From: Polytrichum commune
Taxonomy: Eukaryota > Streptophyta > Polytrichopsida > Polytrichales > Polytrichaceae
Assembly (NCBI GenBank): GCA_950295325.1
Contig: OX485808.1
Location: forward strand, 4,962,501 to 5,026,500
Reading direction: 5' to 3'
DNA length: 64,000 nucleotides
The translations under genes and the position numbers were made by a program. A model generated the notes under the pieces. The model did not search any database. It was not told where the DNA came from and saw only the letters and a list, made by a program, of their open reading frames with translations. Below, in pieces: positions 36,727-48,983 of the stretch (the stretch's first letter is position 1; each line of letters opens with the position of its first letter).

Positions 36727-37672
36727 GTTTGGGTCGACCGACCCAAACCTGTCCACTAGTGTGTTAGGGTTTATGTCTGACCCTTAACATGTTTGGGTCG
36801 GTCGACCCAAACCCCAACCCCAGTGTGTTAGGGTTTTTGTCTGACCCTTATCAGGTTTGGGTCGACCGACCCAAACCTGTCCACTAGTGTGTTAGGGTTT
36901 ATGTCTGACCCTTGTGAGGTTTGGGTCGGTCGACCCAAACCCCTACCCCAGTGTCTTAGGGTTTTTATCCTGACCCTTATCAGGTTTGGGTCGACCGACC
37001 CAAACCACTACATGGTGTGGGTGGATGTACTCTTGTGAGGTTTGGGTCGGTCGACCCAAATCCCTACCCCCAGTGTGTTAGGGTTTTTTCCTGACCCTTA
37101 TCAGGTTTGGGTCGACCGACCCAAACCCCTACGTGGTGTGGGTGGATGTACCCTTGTGAGGTTTGGGTCGGTCGATCCAAACCCCTACTCCAGTGTGTTA
37201 GGGTTTTTTTCTGACCCTTGTCAGGTTTGGGTCGACCGACCCAAACCACTACCTGGTGTGGGTGGATGCACCCTTGTGAGGTTTGGGTCGGTCGACCCAA
37301 ACCCCTACCCCCAGTGTGTTAGGGTTTTTTCCTGACCCTTATCAAGTTTGGGTCGACCGACCCAAACCCCTACCTGGTGTGGGTGGATGTACCCTTGTGA
37401 GGTTTGGGTCGGTCGACCCAAACCCCTACCCTTGTGTGTTAGGGTTTTTTTTCTGACCCTTGTCAGGTTTGGGTCGACCGACCCAAACCCCTACCTGGTG
37501 TGGGTGGATGCACCCTTGTGAGGTTTGGGTCGGTCGACCCAAACCCCTACCCCAGTGTGTTAGGGTTTTTTTCTGACCCTTATCAGGTTTGGGTCGACCG
37601 ACCGAAACCCCAACCCAAGTGTGTTAGGGGTTCAGTCCGACCCTTATGAGGTTTGGGCCGGTCGACCCAAAC
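36727..37672. repeat. Array of 16 palindromes in the T2 5'-leader intron
   Basis: Sites start at 36727, 36791, 36855, 36919, 36984, 37040, 37105, 37161, 37225, 37281, 37346, 37402, 37467, 37523, 37587 and 37651. The central dinucleotide alternates strictly AC, GT, AC, GT, that is, each site is inverted relative to its neighbours. Spacing is 64-65 bp in the first part, then alternates about 65 and 56. Spacers carry GTGTGTTAGGGTTTTT and TGGTGTGGGTGGATG words. Most sites are perfect. Short open frames across the array are repeat by-products. Confidence 0.97.
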
Positions 37673-37848
37673 CCGCACCAAAATAATTTCTGGAACTTGT
37701 TTTGGACTTGCACACAGTGTTGGGAGTTCACATTGTAGTTGTGTTGGAAATGTCTTCATCCTCGGTGTCCCCATTGATCATGGTGTCTTGCATTTTCCGA
37801 TATTTGATTCTTTTGGACCCTTACATTCTTTCCATGTGTGTAGGCGCA

Positions 37849-40800
37849 ATGGAGGGAGTTGGTGGAAGAGGGGATTCCTTCTCTAACGACATGGGCAACA
37901 CCCAATCTACGTCTGGGGATGAGCTAGACATTGTTGGGGAGGATAGTTTTGATGACAGTGCAGATGAAGGTGACTTGGGGAGTCCTTCGCCATTTGCCCC
38001 TTCTTGCCCCACTGTGGAATGTGCTGGGCTTTCACGAGCTTCATGGGTGAATTTGGATGTAGTACTTGTTAATGACAGTGGAGTTGCTGTGGCGGAGGGT
38101 ATTTGTCGTAACACACATCCAGAAGATTGCATTGATGAAAACCCCCTTGGCACCGAGGACGTTGGAGTTGTTATATTGGAATCACTCGTACATTCCGAAG
38201 TCAATCCAACTCATAGGTTCTCGTTGCGAAGGTGGCTGTTGAGGAATGTGACAATTGATGGGGTTAATTTGCATGAGCATGAGCGACGACACATCCAAAT
38301 CCAAGAGGAGCTCCAAGTAAACATTCGGCCACGCAAAGGCCTACGGAAGTACGATACATTGGCACGTCCTACTCCGTCTGCAAATGAGTGTAAACGTCAA
38401 AGGTTGCTTTGTGAGGAGTCCATTAGAGAAGTTGCCACAAAGGATTGTTGTGTACATCGTTGTTGCCAATTGTTCCCAAGGGATAAATTGAAGGCCATCC
38501 GCGAGGAAATGTGGCTTGGAGATTTCCGTCTAAGATCCACCAAAAAGCTTGATGTCCATAGGGCGATACATGTGAACGGAGCGGGTCGCAAGGTCATCAC
38601 CCTTGAGAGCATAGACGTGTGTTGTACCGCATGGTACATCATTCACGGTGTGTCGAAAGCGGAATTTTATAGACAAGCCGCGTATGCCAAGGAAGGCCGC
38701 CGGTCCCGTCACCATGGGAATACGGGCTTAAAGAAACCAAGGGAAGCAACGAGACAAGCAACCGCCACTCTGGTAACCATCATTGTCCCCCTTGCCGATG
38801 CAATGCCGCACAAAACACGCACACTCGCAACCGGTGAAAAGGTTGTGGAGAAGGTTCTTCTTATAGGCACGAAATGGAAAGACATATTGTTGGACGTAAA
38901 CGCAGTTGGCGAGAAGGCTGGGTTGGACCCTATTTCGTTGTCGAAACTGAGTGCAATAAAAAAATCTTACTTTAGCGAATACATCACAAAAAGACGAGGC
39001 GACAAATTTGCCCGTTGTTCCAAATGCGAGAAGTTGAAACGCCTTCGAGATGCACACACGATGGGCACAGAGTCCTATGCCGCACATCAAATGAACTATT
39101 TCAAGCATGTGAACATGCAAGAGGCACACCGTAATGATTACTACACAAATAGAGCTTTGTCCATCTCTAGGCCTTTGGAGGTCCTTACAATCATCCATGA
39201 CAAAATGGACCATGCCAAAACAGCCTCACCATGTTTTGCAAATCGAATAAAAGCCACGGACGGCCTTTTTAAGCTTCCTGTATCGGTTACAGGTGATTTC
39301 GATAACAATTGCATTGCATTACCTAAACACAAATTTGTGCTTTAGGTTTGTACTTGGGGCCATAGATGTATACCATGTGAATTTTTTGGTGTTATAGTTG
39401 AATATTAAACCATTGGGTTGGCTTTACAGGGATGATTGCACATGGACATGGTGATGTCAAGTATGCTCATTATGCTCTTGATTTGTATCCAGCGGATTCA
39501 AACCACACGATAGGGTCATTTGCAAAGCTTTTACGTGATTTGGAGAAACCGCCGTCCTATTCATCAAGATTGTTATTTGAAAACTCGGGATCAACACCTC
39601 TATATGAAGCGGTCTTGGATGGAAGAGATGTATGCGTGCACTCCTTGCCGGAGCCACCAAATGAAGATGTGATTGCCAAGAATTTGCCCCCAACTCTGCG
39701 TGTCCAATTGGACAATTGTGCGAAGAACAATAAAAGTAGATATGTTTTTGCATATTGGTCGTTGTTGGTTGCGAAAGGCATTTTCAAGGAGGTTTTTGTG
39801 TCATTTCTATTGGTAGGCCACACGCACGACGATATCGATGCATCTTTTGGGCGGTGGAGCATGAAGTTGCGCGAGGAGGATTTTCCAACAATCCCATTGT
39901 TGATGAAGTCGTACATGGATTTAGAGAACATTCCCGTCATCCCCCATATGATCGAGGAGGTTCCAGACTTCAAGGCATTTATAGAACCGTATATTCGAAG
40001 CGGAGCTCACCGATTGATCGGACATACGAAGGCACAACAATTTCGGTCCTACGTGCGTGACGATGGTGTCCCCGCCATGCAATACAAGTTGTTGTGCACG
40101 TCACAAGACTGGAGCCCGCCGGAGGGTCTTCTTGTGTGGCGCGTGGATGCGGATGGGAAGACCATGTTACCGGATGGGGAGCCTAGCCCTTGTAAGCCAA
40201 TAGCCATGAAGAATTTGGAGGATATTTTGAAAGGTATATCAGGCTTCATACAATATTGGGAGAGTTTGAAGATAGCGGATGTTGGCGGATCATGTTGGCA
40301 TCGTTATGGGAGTTGGATACATTATTGGACACGTGTTCGTGCCGCCTTGGTAGACCTCCACCAAGATAGCCCTCGTACTTTGAGGCATGGATTTTGGCCA
40401 CAAACACGAGTCGATGTACAAGCTTCAGAGGCTAGTCTTTTGGAAAATGGAGAGGTTCGAGAGGAGTTTGATGTGGACGACCATTACGTGAGGCCTGCTA
40501 GTAGTCGTCCGCCACCATCTTTCCGCATTGCAGTGGATTGTCATGAAGGATATATGCTCATTTTGCGTCCTGGAGACGAAACATATGTGAAGCCAGTGTG
40601 GGTGGCAAGAGCTTTGTCCAAACCCAATTTTGTAACTTCCAGCCCTCATTTTCGGCAAATACAAGTGGAGTACTACCGACCGACGGCAAGGAATGAAGAT
40701 GTGATTCGGCATTATACAGGCTGGGATACAAACCCTAACTTTCGGTGGAAGGTGGATTCTGAGCACGGTCCATCTTGGGTAGATACAGATTCCATATTCA

Positions 40801-40916
40801 TAGCATGGAAACCACGGAAAAATCATAGTGGATCAGTGTCCATCCCTCAAAAATACATAACTTTTGCAAAAGACAACCTTGCTCGGATCGCAGAAGAAGC
40901 AACCCACGTTGAATGA
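37849..40916 (+). CDS. T2: large DDE-transposase-like protein (DUF7869-like)
   Basis: Exons 37849-39292 and 39430-40916 (phase 1 intron) give about 976 residues. The start MEGVGGRG was chosen because T3 has the same GTGTAGGC..AATGGA context and a matching MDGYTGRG start. Upstream frame to 37702 is probably intron. It aligns with T1 throughout: WVNLDVVLVNDSG region, CCVHRCCQLFPRDK, CxxC at ARCSKCEKL, then IIHDKMDHAKT (Asp 451), GHGDVKYAHYALDLYPAD, VQLDNC (Asp 576) and GHTHDDIDASFGRW (Asp 615/616/618). These fit a DDE/D RNase-H-like core, as in DUF7869 proteins. It lacks the RG-rich tail of T1. The intron positions of T1 and T2 differ, so introns were gained or lost since they split. It has no internal stop and may be active. 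Confidence 0.72.
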
Positions 40917-41880
40917 GAAGTTGGTAGGATTGTGTTAGCATGATTATAGTGTAAACAGTAATTCGACGAATATATATTACTCATATGTGTGCTCCTCAAA
41001 CTTGGGGCAAAGTTTGGGTAGAACTTGCGAATGCTATATTGTTTGGGGTTGGATGAATATCCATTTACTATATTTCAATACAGTTGTGAAGTTCATTTTT
41101 TTATTAAGTTTGGGACTAAATTTTCCATTGAAGAAAAATGCATTTATTGCATGTACTTTGTATGTTGCAATGTCTATATTTTATTGACCATGCTAATAAT
41201 AGAAATCATTTTATATGTTTTTTGGGTGAAACTAGTTTGGAGTGCTCTACCCAAAGTGTTTTTGTTGATGAAGTTGGTGTTGAGTGCTCTACCATATGTG
41301 CTTATGTCCACACCCCATAGATTTGGGATATTAGAACATATAATATATTTGAGATTGTTCGCAATATAGTTTCGGAACACGGAATGTTGTTTGATCCATA
41401 TATTAATTTGAGACTAGAGAAAGTCTCAATTTAACGAATATAGTGTTAAGGCCACTTACTCACAAATCCCATATTGAGTGCACTTCACCTTATTTAACCC
41501 CCAAAACATAATTATTGTGCATGTCCCAAAAAACATTGCCCGTCCTATCCAACTTCAAAAAAGAAGGTTACCTTTGCAATCTTGATGGTCGTCTTATTCA
41601 CAAAACCCCAATTGAGTGCACCTCACCTTCAAGGTCAAAATCCAAAGTATATGTTCACCTCCATTGAGTAAATAAGCAATTGGTTGTGATTCATCCCCAA
41701 AGCAAAACCGTCAATAAAGCATGTAATTAACTTGGAAGTTTAAAATATGAAATAATTCTCGATGTGAGCAATGAGGTGATAATTTTCGTGACTTTCCATT
41801 TGAAAAGGCCTTTGTCATTTAAAATTGAACTTACAATATTGTGTCGATTTTAGCTAATTCGTTTTTGTAATATTTTGGTT
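40917..41880. mobile_element. 3' flank of T2 with MITE end and half foldback element
   Basis: 41380-41440 matches the right end of the GTTAATTTGAGA MITE (TCCATATATTAATTTGAGA, then AGTCTCAATTTAACGAATA). 41452-41880 matches one arm of FB1/FB2 (CACTTCACCTT, AAATAAGCAATTG, CCGTCAATAAAGCATGTAAT), without the opposite arm, so this is a solo half. No gene; small frames at 41025-41369 are AT-rich and unconvincing. Confidence 0.65.
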
Positions 41881-43619
41881 GACATTTCCTGCTTTCATGA
41901 GTATTTATACACATTCAAATTAATTGAGTGCAATTGAGCATAATTGAACGTAATGAAGCGTAATTAAGAGGCTATTTCGGTATCTTGAATCTTGAGCTTA
42001 ATTATTCTAGAACATGATTTTAGGCTTTATTTTGAATAGATCTCTTCATTTTGAACTTTGGATGAAATCCACTTGGCAACGGTTGACTTTAAGCCATTTT
42101 TTAGGCAGTTCCAACGGATGGGAGACATGATTGATTGGTGAAGGAGTAGTTTTAACGAACTGGCAAAGAAGACAATATGAAACTAACGCCCGAACTCGAA
42201 TTCAAGCCATTATCAATGAGTTCATCGTGGCACTAAAGGTAGACTGAGTCAATGAAGCACAAGACTTGCAATGACATTAAGAGAGTTTTATGATTTTGAC
42301 TGTGTGTTGTGGTTCTATGATAAAGGCTACTACTTGAGATAGGGAATACATAAATAAATAAAACGTCAACATTTTGTTACACCGACATGCAATGTCCGTT
42401 CATGTACTTCTAATCCATATCCGCACGAATATGGGGGCAGAAGTGGCTTATTGCTTATTGGTAGTAGGTAGATCGTTTAGTTAGTATTAGTATAATTAGG
42501 TTGGTATATTATTTATCTAGTAATACTAGGGCTTGTTTTTTTTCCAATTTTCTTTTATTGAGTATTATGTGTGTGAGGTGTTTGAGGTGTTTGATGGCTA
42601 TTTGTGAGATGTTTCTTCATGAATTTATTAATTTCTTGTATTGGGGAATTTTGAGTTTGATTAGTTGTTTGATGACCAGTGTATGGATGGAGCCTCATAT
42701 ACCGATGGTGATTATGATGGGGGGTGTAGTATTGCACATTTATCCGATTTGCAAGTGGTGGTAGCCTCAGAGACAAAGAAGACCAACTGAGAAGTTGAGT
42801 GTTTGTAGTTGATGGATGATAGCCTAAGACCAATCCATAAGAGATAGAAAAAGTAACAGTGAAAGAAACTTGAGACTAAGAGGTTACAGTAGCAATGCCA
42901 AGAAATTTAGGGATAAGTACGTGCGCAATGGGGTTGAAGCCAAAGGTAGAGAGCTTTGAGACCACCATAGTTTTCATTGTGGTGATAGCAGGAAACCATT
43001 GCATTGTGACAATTTTGCGTCAATAATAGCATAGTGTGTCATAGCCAAGAAACCATTGGGAACATGTGAGAGGTGAGGTTAGGAAGAGACAAAAGATGAA
43101 AGTTAGCCTAATTAAACCTTGGAAAGGTTGTGATGAAAGATCTAGTGGAGTTGAACTCAAGATGAGTGACCCATCCTGATGAAAGAACATAAGTGCAGAA
43201 GAGAAATCTTAGGATGTTGGGGTTGCTAATAGAGTTAGGTCTGATAAGCTATATCCCTAGAGTTGAAAGGCATATTTGGGAATATAGTTTGAAAATATAT
43301 ATAGGGGATTGATATTTCCACACCTTTTTTGGCTAGATTCACACCTTTTTGCCGGTTCGGTTGCCGTGTCACGGAGGCGCTATATATGAGATTCTTCATG
43401 GTGCATCCGGACCGTTGATCCACCAAGGCCCATCCAAGGGCCTCAATGATCCTAGGTGGCGGTGGGGTGGGGGGCGGGTGTGGTGCTTGCCACCAAGGCG
43501 GGGTGGGGCCGTGGGCCTCGTGTCTTTTTTGGGGAGGCCGGATTTAGGGTGGTGTCGGGCCTAGTGGCTAGGCGGGCCCAGTGGCTAGGCCAACTTATTA
43601 TATAACTAGTTGGTTACCC
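41881..43619. other. No gene seen
   Basis: Mostly AT-rich, then GC-rich near 43340-43600 (CCACCAAGGC, GGTGGCGGTGGGGTGG). A weak resemblance to a retroelement gag in 42050-42260 is broken by stops and I do not call it. Confidence 0.4.
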
Positions 43620-43622
43620 TTA

Positions 43623-44138
43623 TGGGCCATTCCCACCTGACTTTAGTTAAGATCCAAAGTATTTCCTAAAAACCGGGTAAAGCTCCCTCGGTTATAACGG
43701 AGGCATCCGACTATCCCAATGCACCTACAAGAACTTGCTCCGGAGATTTTCAAGTAGCTTTTAGTTAAGTAGCTTTCACACATGTTCATGGTTTTATCTA
43801 CCAAGCAATGAATGTTGGGTAGTTTTTGCCTTACTACTCACCTATCTTACCATCGGTTTTTGTTAATGAAGCTCCTTGTGCCCTCATAGCTAAGACTAAA
43901 AAGCAACCAATCACAAGGGTGGGAGGCGACACTTTTAAAGTTCCTATATTCTTGCCTCATGTTTAGGTACCGATGGGAGGGTCGGTGGTTGAGGCTTAAA
44001 ACCTCCACTTTTAAGCCATGCCACATCGTTTGCCACCTAGGCTCGGCACTAAAAAGAGCCGTATGTGTGAACCCTAGATAACTAAAACCGCTTTTAGACT
44101 AAAACTACTTCTAACTAATGTCAGGTGGGAATGCCCCA
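43623..44138. mobile_element. PIF/Harbinger-like (Tourist) MITE, 516 bp
   Basis: The ends TGGGCCATTCCCACCTGAC and (reverse complement) TGGGGCATTCCCACCTGAC form inverted repeats of about 30 bp, and TTA flanks both ends (43620-43622 and 44139-44141). A TTA duplication and GGGC-type ends are typical of PIF/Harbinger MITEs. No coding capacity. Confidence 0.8.
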
Positions 44139-44278
44139 TTACTCTACTTACTAAATAACTAGTTGGTTAGCCTTACTCTACTTACTAAATGACTAGTTGG
44201 TTAGCCTTACTCTACTTACTAAATAACTAGTTGGTTAGCCTTACTCTACTTACTAAATAACTAGTTGGTTACCCTTAC
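44139..44278. repeat. Four tandem 34-bp repeats
   Basis: Unit starts at 44139, 44173, 44207 and 44241 (TTACTCTACTTACTAAATAA, then CTAGTTGGTTAGCC). The last unit ends TACCCTTA, the same as the left flank of the MITE (43600-43622), so the MITE appears to have inserted into, or been captured by, this array. Confidence 0.9.
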
Positions 44279-44429
44279 ATAGTGGTCGAAATGTTTCAGA
44301 GTACTGTTGGAGTTGTGGGTTTAAGCTTGTTCGAAGTTTGACAGTTGAGGTCTCATATTGAGAAAGAAGTTTATGGATGCAGCACATCCTACTCGGGAAT
44401 GAGGGGGTGTGAGTTTGAGAAACTCTGAG

Positions 44430-47400
44430 TTAGGTGTTTGGTACAGGGAGGACGCCAAGTAGTTCACGGCATTTTTTGAACTTGATTCGGCCTAGGGTTT
44501 TCGTGAGGATGTCTGTAGGTTGTTGGGAAGTTGGAATGTGTAACACTTCAATTTGCCCCTCTTGAACCTTTTCTCGTGTAAAGTGTTTAGATTGGGAGTG
44601 AAAGGTAGGGTTGTGAGAGAGTTTGACACTGCTGACGTTGTCACAATGGAGAGGAATGCACTGAGGAAGGATGAGTTGGGGTTCGAGGAAAAGGCGTTTA
44701 AGCTAGATAACTTCACGGGTGTCTACCATTAGGGCTTGATACTCGCCTTCGGTTGAGGACATGAAACTGCAGTTTGTGACATGCTAGCCCAGGTGATAGG
44801 GCTCTGGCCGAGCTTGAATAGGTAACCAATAACAGATCTGCGAGTGTCGGAGGCGCCGCTCCAGTCAACATTTGTGAAACCGGAGAGGTCATTGGGGTCG
44901 CCATGGGCGTAGAAAAATCTATGTGTAGGGGTATGCCAAAGGTAGCGGAGGATAAATTGGGCTGCTTGCAGATGGGCGAGTTGTGGGGCTTGCATGAAGC
45001 GGGCGACCTGATGAATGGCATGAGTGATATATGGGCGGGTGTTTGTAAGAAAGATCAATTTTCCGATGAGGCGTCGGTAAAGGGTTGGATCAGTAGGAGG
45101 GGACTCCATGTTGGGGAGGAGTTTGATGTTATGTTGGAGGTGGGTGTGGGAGGGGTTGGAATGCAACATATTGAATTCGAGAAGGAGGTGGTGGATGTAA
45201 GCGGTCTGGTGGAGGTAAAGGCATCGGGTTGTGGGGGGGAATTCGATTTCAATGTACTTACGAATCGGGCCCAGGAGGGTCATGTCGTATTTGGATTGTA
45301 ATTGATTACAAAGCTAGGGGATGCGAGAGGAGTCGTTGCCGGTGATGAAGATGTCATCCACGTAGATGATCAGAAAAACCCAATGGTTAGGGGTGTGGAG
45401 GTAGTACAAATTGTGATTGGAGGAAGTGTGGAGAAGGTTTAGATGTAGGAGATAGGTGTCAATGTCTTGATACCAAGAGCGTCTAGATTACTTGAGTCCA
45501 TATGTGGCGTGGAGTAGGAGAAGGACCCAATGTTCCTTGCTTTTGATCACAAAGCCAGGTAAATGAAGCATGTAAACCCGTTGTTTGAGGTAGGCAATCT
45601 TGACATCCTTGTGTAGTATAGGCTAACCACGATGGGCAACAACAACTGCGGTGGATTGTAATGTATTCCATTTGGCAACGAGTGCATAAGTCTCATCATA
45701 GTCAATGCCAACATGGTGTTGACAGCCATGGACCTTGTATCAATCAGGCATTTCCAAATGGCTGGTTTTGATGGCGAAAACCCATCTACAAGAGACAATA
45801 GGAGTGTCTAGAGGGTGTTCGATAAATTGACAGGTATTGAAGTTTTGTAGGGATCGTAATGTTTCCTGCATGGTGAGGTGCCATTGGGGGTGGTGAAGAG
45901 CTTCCTGAAAGGTAATTGGTTATGAGGGAGCTATGGTTAGGCACTTTGTGGCCCCTACGAAATCATAGAGGTGTTTGGGAAAGGGGGGCTGGCGTGAGGA
46001 GCGGCAAAGAGGGGGTTGCTGTCTATAGGTGGGAAGGGGGAAGGGGTGAGCGAGGGTGGTGGGGGGGGGGGGTGTGAGTCGGGGAAGACGGAGAAGAAAG
46101 GTATGGGGTAGATGATAAAGGAGTTAGAGAGTATGTTGGAACTGGGACTCGAACTGAGAGAAAAAGGTGAGTGGAGGGAAATAATTGTTCGAGGGGTGAA
46201 GGCGTTTGTGGATTGGGTTTAGGAGAGGAAGTTGGTGGTGAATATCGATGTTCGATGAATTCCACATCGCGAGACAATTATTTTGTGGGTAATGGATTCA
46301 AAGCAACGATAGATTTTGCTTGGAATGTCATATCCTACTAGAATACATTTGGAAGTTTTAGGAGACAATTTGTCTCTTTTGTTTGAGGGAATGTGTACAA
46401 ATGCAGTGGAACCAAAGACACGGAGGTGAGAGACATCACACTTGTATCCGAAACACAATTCTTCAGGGGTAGAATGTGAGTGACTTTACTAGGTAGTCAA
46501 TTGTGGAAGTATGTTGTTGAAATTGCTTCCGCCCAGAGTCGTTGAGGTAGGTCCTGATTGGGAGTGAGGCATCCGGCGGTTTCGAGGAAGGTGCGGTTGC
46601 GTCTCTCAACGATGCCGTTTTGTTGAGGGGTGGCGGCCATGGTTAAATGGCGTTGGATGCCATTATCTTGGCAATGTTGGTTGAATGTATGTGAAGTAAA
46701 CTCTCCTCCTCTGTCTGTCCGGATGGTGATGATTTGTAGCCATGTTTATTTTCTGCCGTGCTTTGAAAAGCTCGGAATTTGTCGAAGGTTTCTCCCTTTT
46801 TGTGAGAAAGTAAATCTAGTTCTTTCGGTTGAAGTCATCGATGATGGAAAGGAAGTAGTGAGCTCCTGAATAAGACGCAACATGTGCTGGTCTCAAGAGG
46901 TTTGCATGTATTAGTTGTAGGGGCTTAGAAGCCCTTTGTAATGTAGCTTGAGGGAAAGGGAGTCTGCACAGTTTGTCGGCTACGCAGGTTTCGCATGTTG
47001 TAGCATTCTCTGGGAGGCTTGCCGGTGTTCCATGCGCTAGTTGTTTGTGAACAAGGGTATGAAGTCGCCTTTTGTTGGGGTGCCCTAGTCTGGCGTGCCA
47101 TAGTGTGGCAAGATTAATACGAGAGGTGACATTGATTTCTATGCAATTGACAAAGATGGAGTCCTTAATGCGGTAGAGGGAGTTGATTGAGTCTCGGACT
47201 CCTTTGATGAGAGTCTGGTTAGTATGCTTGTCTACAACATGGCATACATGAGGTGAGAAATGGATTGTGAGGCCTTGATCTTCTATTGATCCTGCAGAGA
47301 ATAGGTTCTTGGTGAGGCCTGGGACGTAAAAAATGTTTCCTATGGTTTTTATTTCTCCACTTGGTAACTTGATGACGACAAACGGTATTCCTTTGACGGA

Positions 47401-48756
47401 TAATGATTGACCTCCTGTTGTGTGAACTACCTTGTCATGTTCGACTGGTCTGATATGAACTAAAAGATTACGGTTGCTTGTGACGTGGTTTGATGCCCTT
47501 GAGTCAAGGTACCAAGCAACCAAGTCATCTACGATGGCGAGTGCGTTGTTGCTATGGTTTTGTGAGATCATTTCAGTGAGCAAGGTTTTTGTTGTAGCTG
47601 TCTTGGGGTAAGGCAGAGTTGTGTCTTGAATGTTGTGTTTGTCCTCGTGTTCATCGCTTCGGACGTTATGCTTGAGTCGGCCTTGGTGATGGTATTCGTC
47701 GGAGTCTTCTTCTGAGTCGTTTTCAAGGTCGTAGACAGAATGAGCTTTTGCTTTGCAAAGGTCACGCCTCCTTAGTTTGAGTTTGCGTACTTGCTCAGCT
47801 ATTGACTTGAGTGGGCTCTCTCTCTCTCTCAGTGTCTTGCTTGTCCACAATTGTCACACTTGCCATCTCGATGTCTGTTAGATTCTCTAAATCTGCCTTC
47901 AAAATCTCGTGTGCGTCTCTCGTGTCCTCGATTGTTTCTCCCTCTAAAGTTTGAAGAGAATCGAGGTCTCTCTCCTGACTTGTACGACGAATGTCTTGTC
48001 TTGTAACAGAGCATCGTCTATAGGATCTGGTCTGTCGCTTTTGAGGCTGATTTCCTCAGATATGAGCTTGGCTTCTATGTTTCCCAAGGGAAGAAACTTA
48101 TCTCTACTGATTAGGGACTGTACAAAACCTTTGTACAGTTTTGGCATGGCATTTAGTACCATGATGGATATGAGTTCCTCTGGTAGTGCTAGGGCTATTT
48201 CTCCTAGCTGGTCGACCAAGGTTCTGGTCTCTAAGAAGAAATCGTCTATCTTCTGTGTGTCACACATTTTGAGAGACAGAAGCTTCTATAGAAGCATGAT
48301 CTTCCTAGACGAGCTACTTGAAGCGTATCTCGTTTTGAGAGCATTACATACGTCATATGGATCTTTGAACGTTCTAACATACTGATGAAAAGAGTGATGA
48401 ATAGAGAGGTTGATGATAGAAAGAGCACGTTGTCTCAGTCTTCGTTCCTCTTCTGTTGCATCTTATGGTTTCTAAATTCTGGAAAACGTCACATTTCTTC
48501 TCTACGCAAAATATTCTCTAAAATGAAGTTTCAAGATCCATAGTTGGCATCACCGGATAACTTATAGGTTTCATGTATTGTGGTATCACTCTTCATGATG
48601 AAGGAATTGGACTGGTCCACAAACTCCAAAATGCGTGTGATCGTACAACTCCTTGTGAAAATTTTGGGGTAACTTTCCAAAGCCATATCTAACAGAGTAT
48701 CTCTCTATTCCAAAACTAACAGGATTCTAAGGTAACTCCCATGTGCTCTGATACCA
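44430..48756 (-). pseudogene. Decayed Ty1/copia polyprotein gene
   Basis: Read on the minus strand from 48.43 kb down, the usual copia order is seen: gag (UBN2-like, 48428-47944), a broken zinc knuckle KCDNCGQARH (about 47835), protease remnant WYLDSRASNH, the HARLGHPNKRRLH pre-integrase motif and CETCVADK zinc site, integrase core start, the SHLRVFGSTAFVH end of integrase (46458-46219), poorly preserved reverse transcriptase (45800-45300), and RNase H with GFTNVDWSGASDTRRSVIGY (45283-44729), ending in RIKFKKCREL near 44465. Frameshifts and stops break it many times. It is a relic, not a gene. No 3' LTR was found at the low-coordinate end. Confidence 0.9.
48745..48756 (-). promoter_or_regulatory. 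tRNA-iMet primer-binding site of the copia element
   Basis: On the minus strand TGGTATCAGAGC, complementary to the 3' end of plant initiator tRNA-Met, directly follows the LTR end (…TTCCAACA). Confidence 0.9.
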
Positions 48757-48966
48757 TGTTGGAACATACACAGTTAACTCATGTGTAAAGAGGATACTTT
48801 ACTGAAGGAGAGTAACAATATATATACATCCTTAGAGAGGTGAAATTTAAACATGGAGTAAAGAAAGGTGGGCTAATAATAATAACCCTAATTTCCTAAT
48901 CTATCTTGGGAGGTAAAAGATCTAGAATGATTTACCGCCTAAGTATTTCTAGGAAACTACTGAACA
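48757..48966 (-). mobile_element. 5' LTR of the copia element (approximate)
   Basis: Starts (plus-strand reading) TGTTGGAACATAC next to the primer site and ends probably near 48966 at TGAACA, giving about 210 bp, short as in many plant copia elements. The far end is approximate because no second LTR was found for comparison. The duplicated DUF247 segment begins just beyond. Confidence 0.6.
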
Positions 48967-48983
48967 GTAAGGTTGTTAAACGA

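Noticed and set aside
36727-37672. CRISPR-like array
   Set aside because: Repeats are evenly spaced, but the spacers are themselves repeated and the context is plant nuclear DNA with introns; no cas genes.
44281-44420. 3' LTR of the copia element
   Set aside because: TGTTGGAG at 44304 looks like an LTR start, but the following sequence does not match the LTR at 48757-48966.
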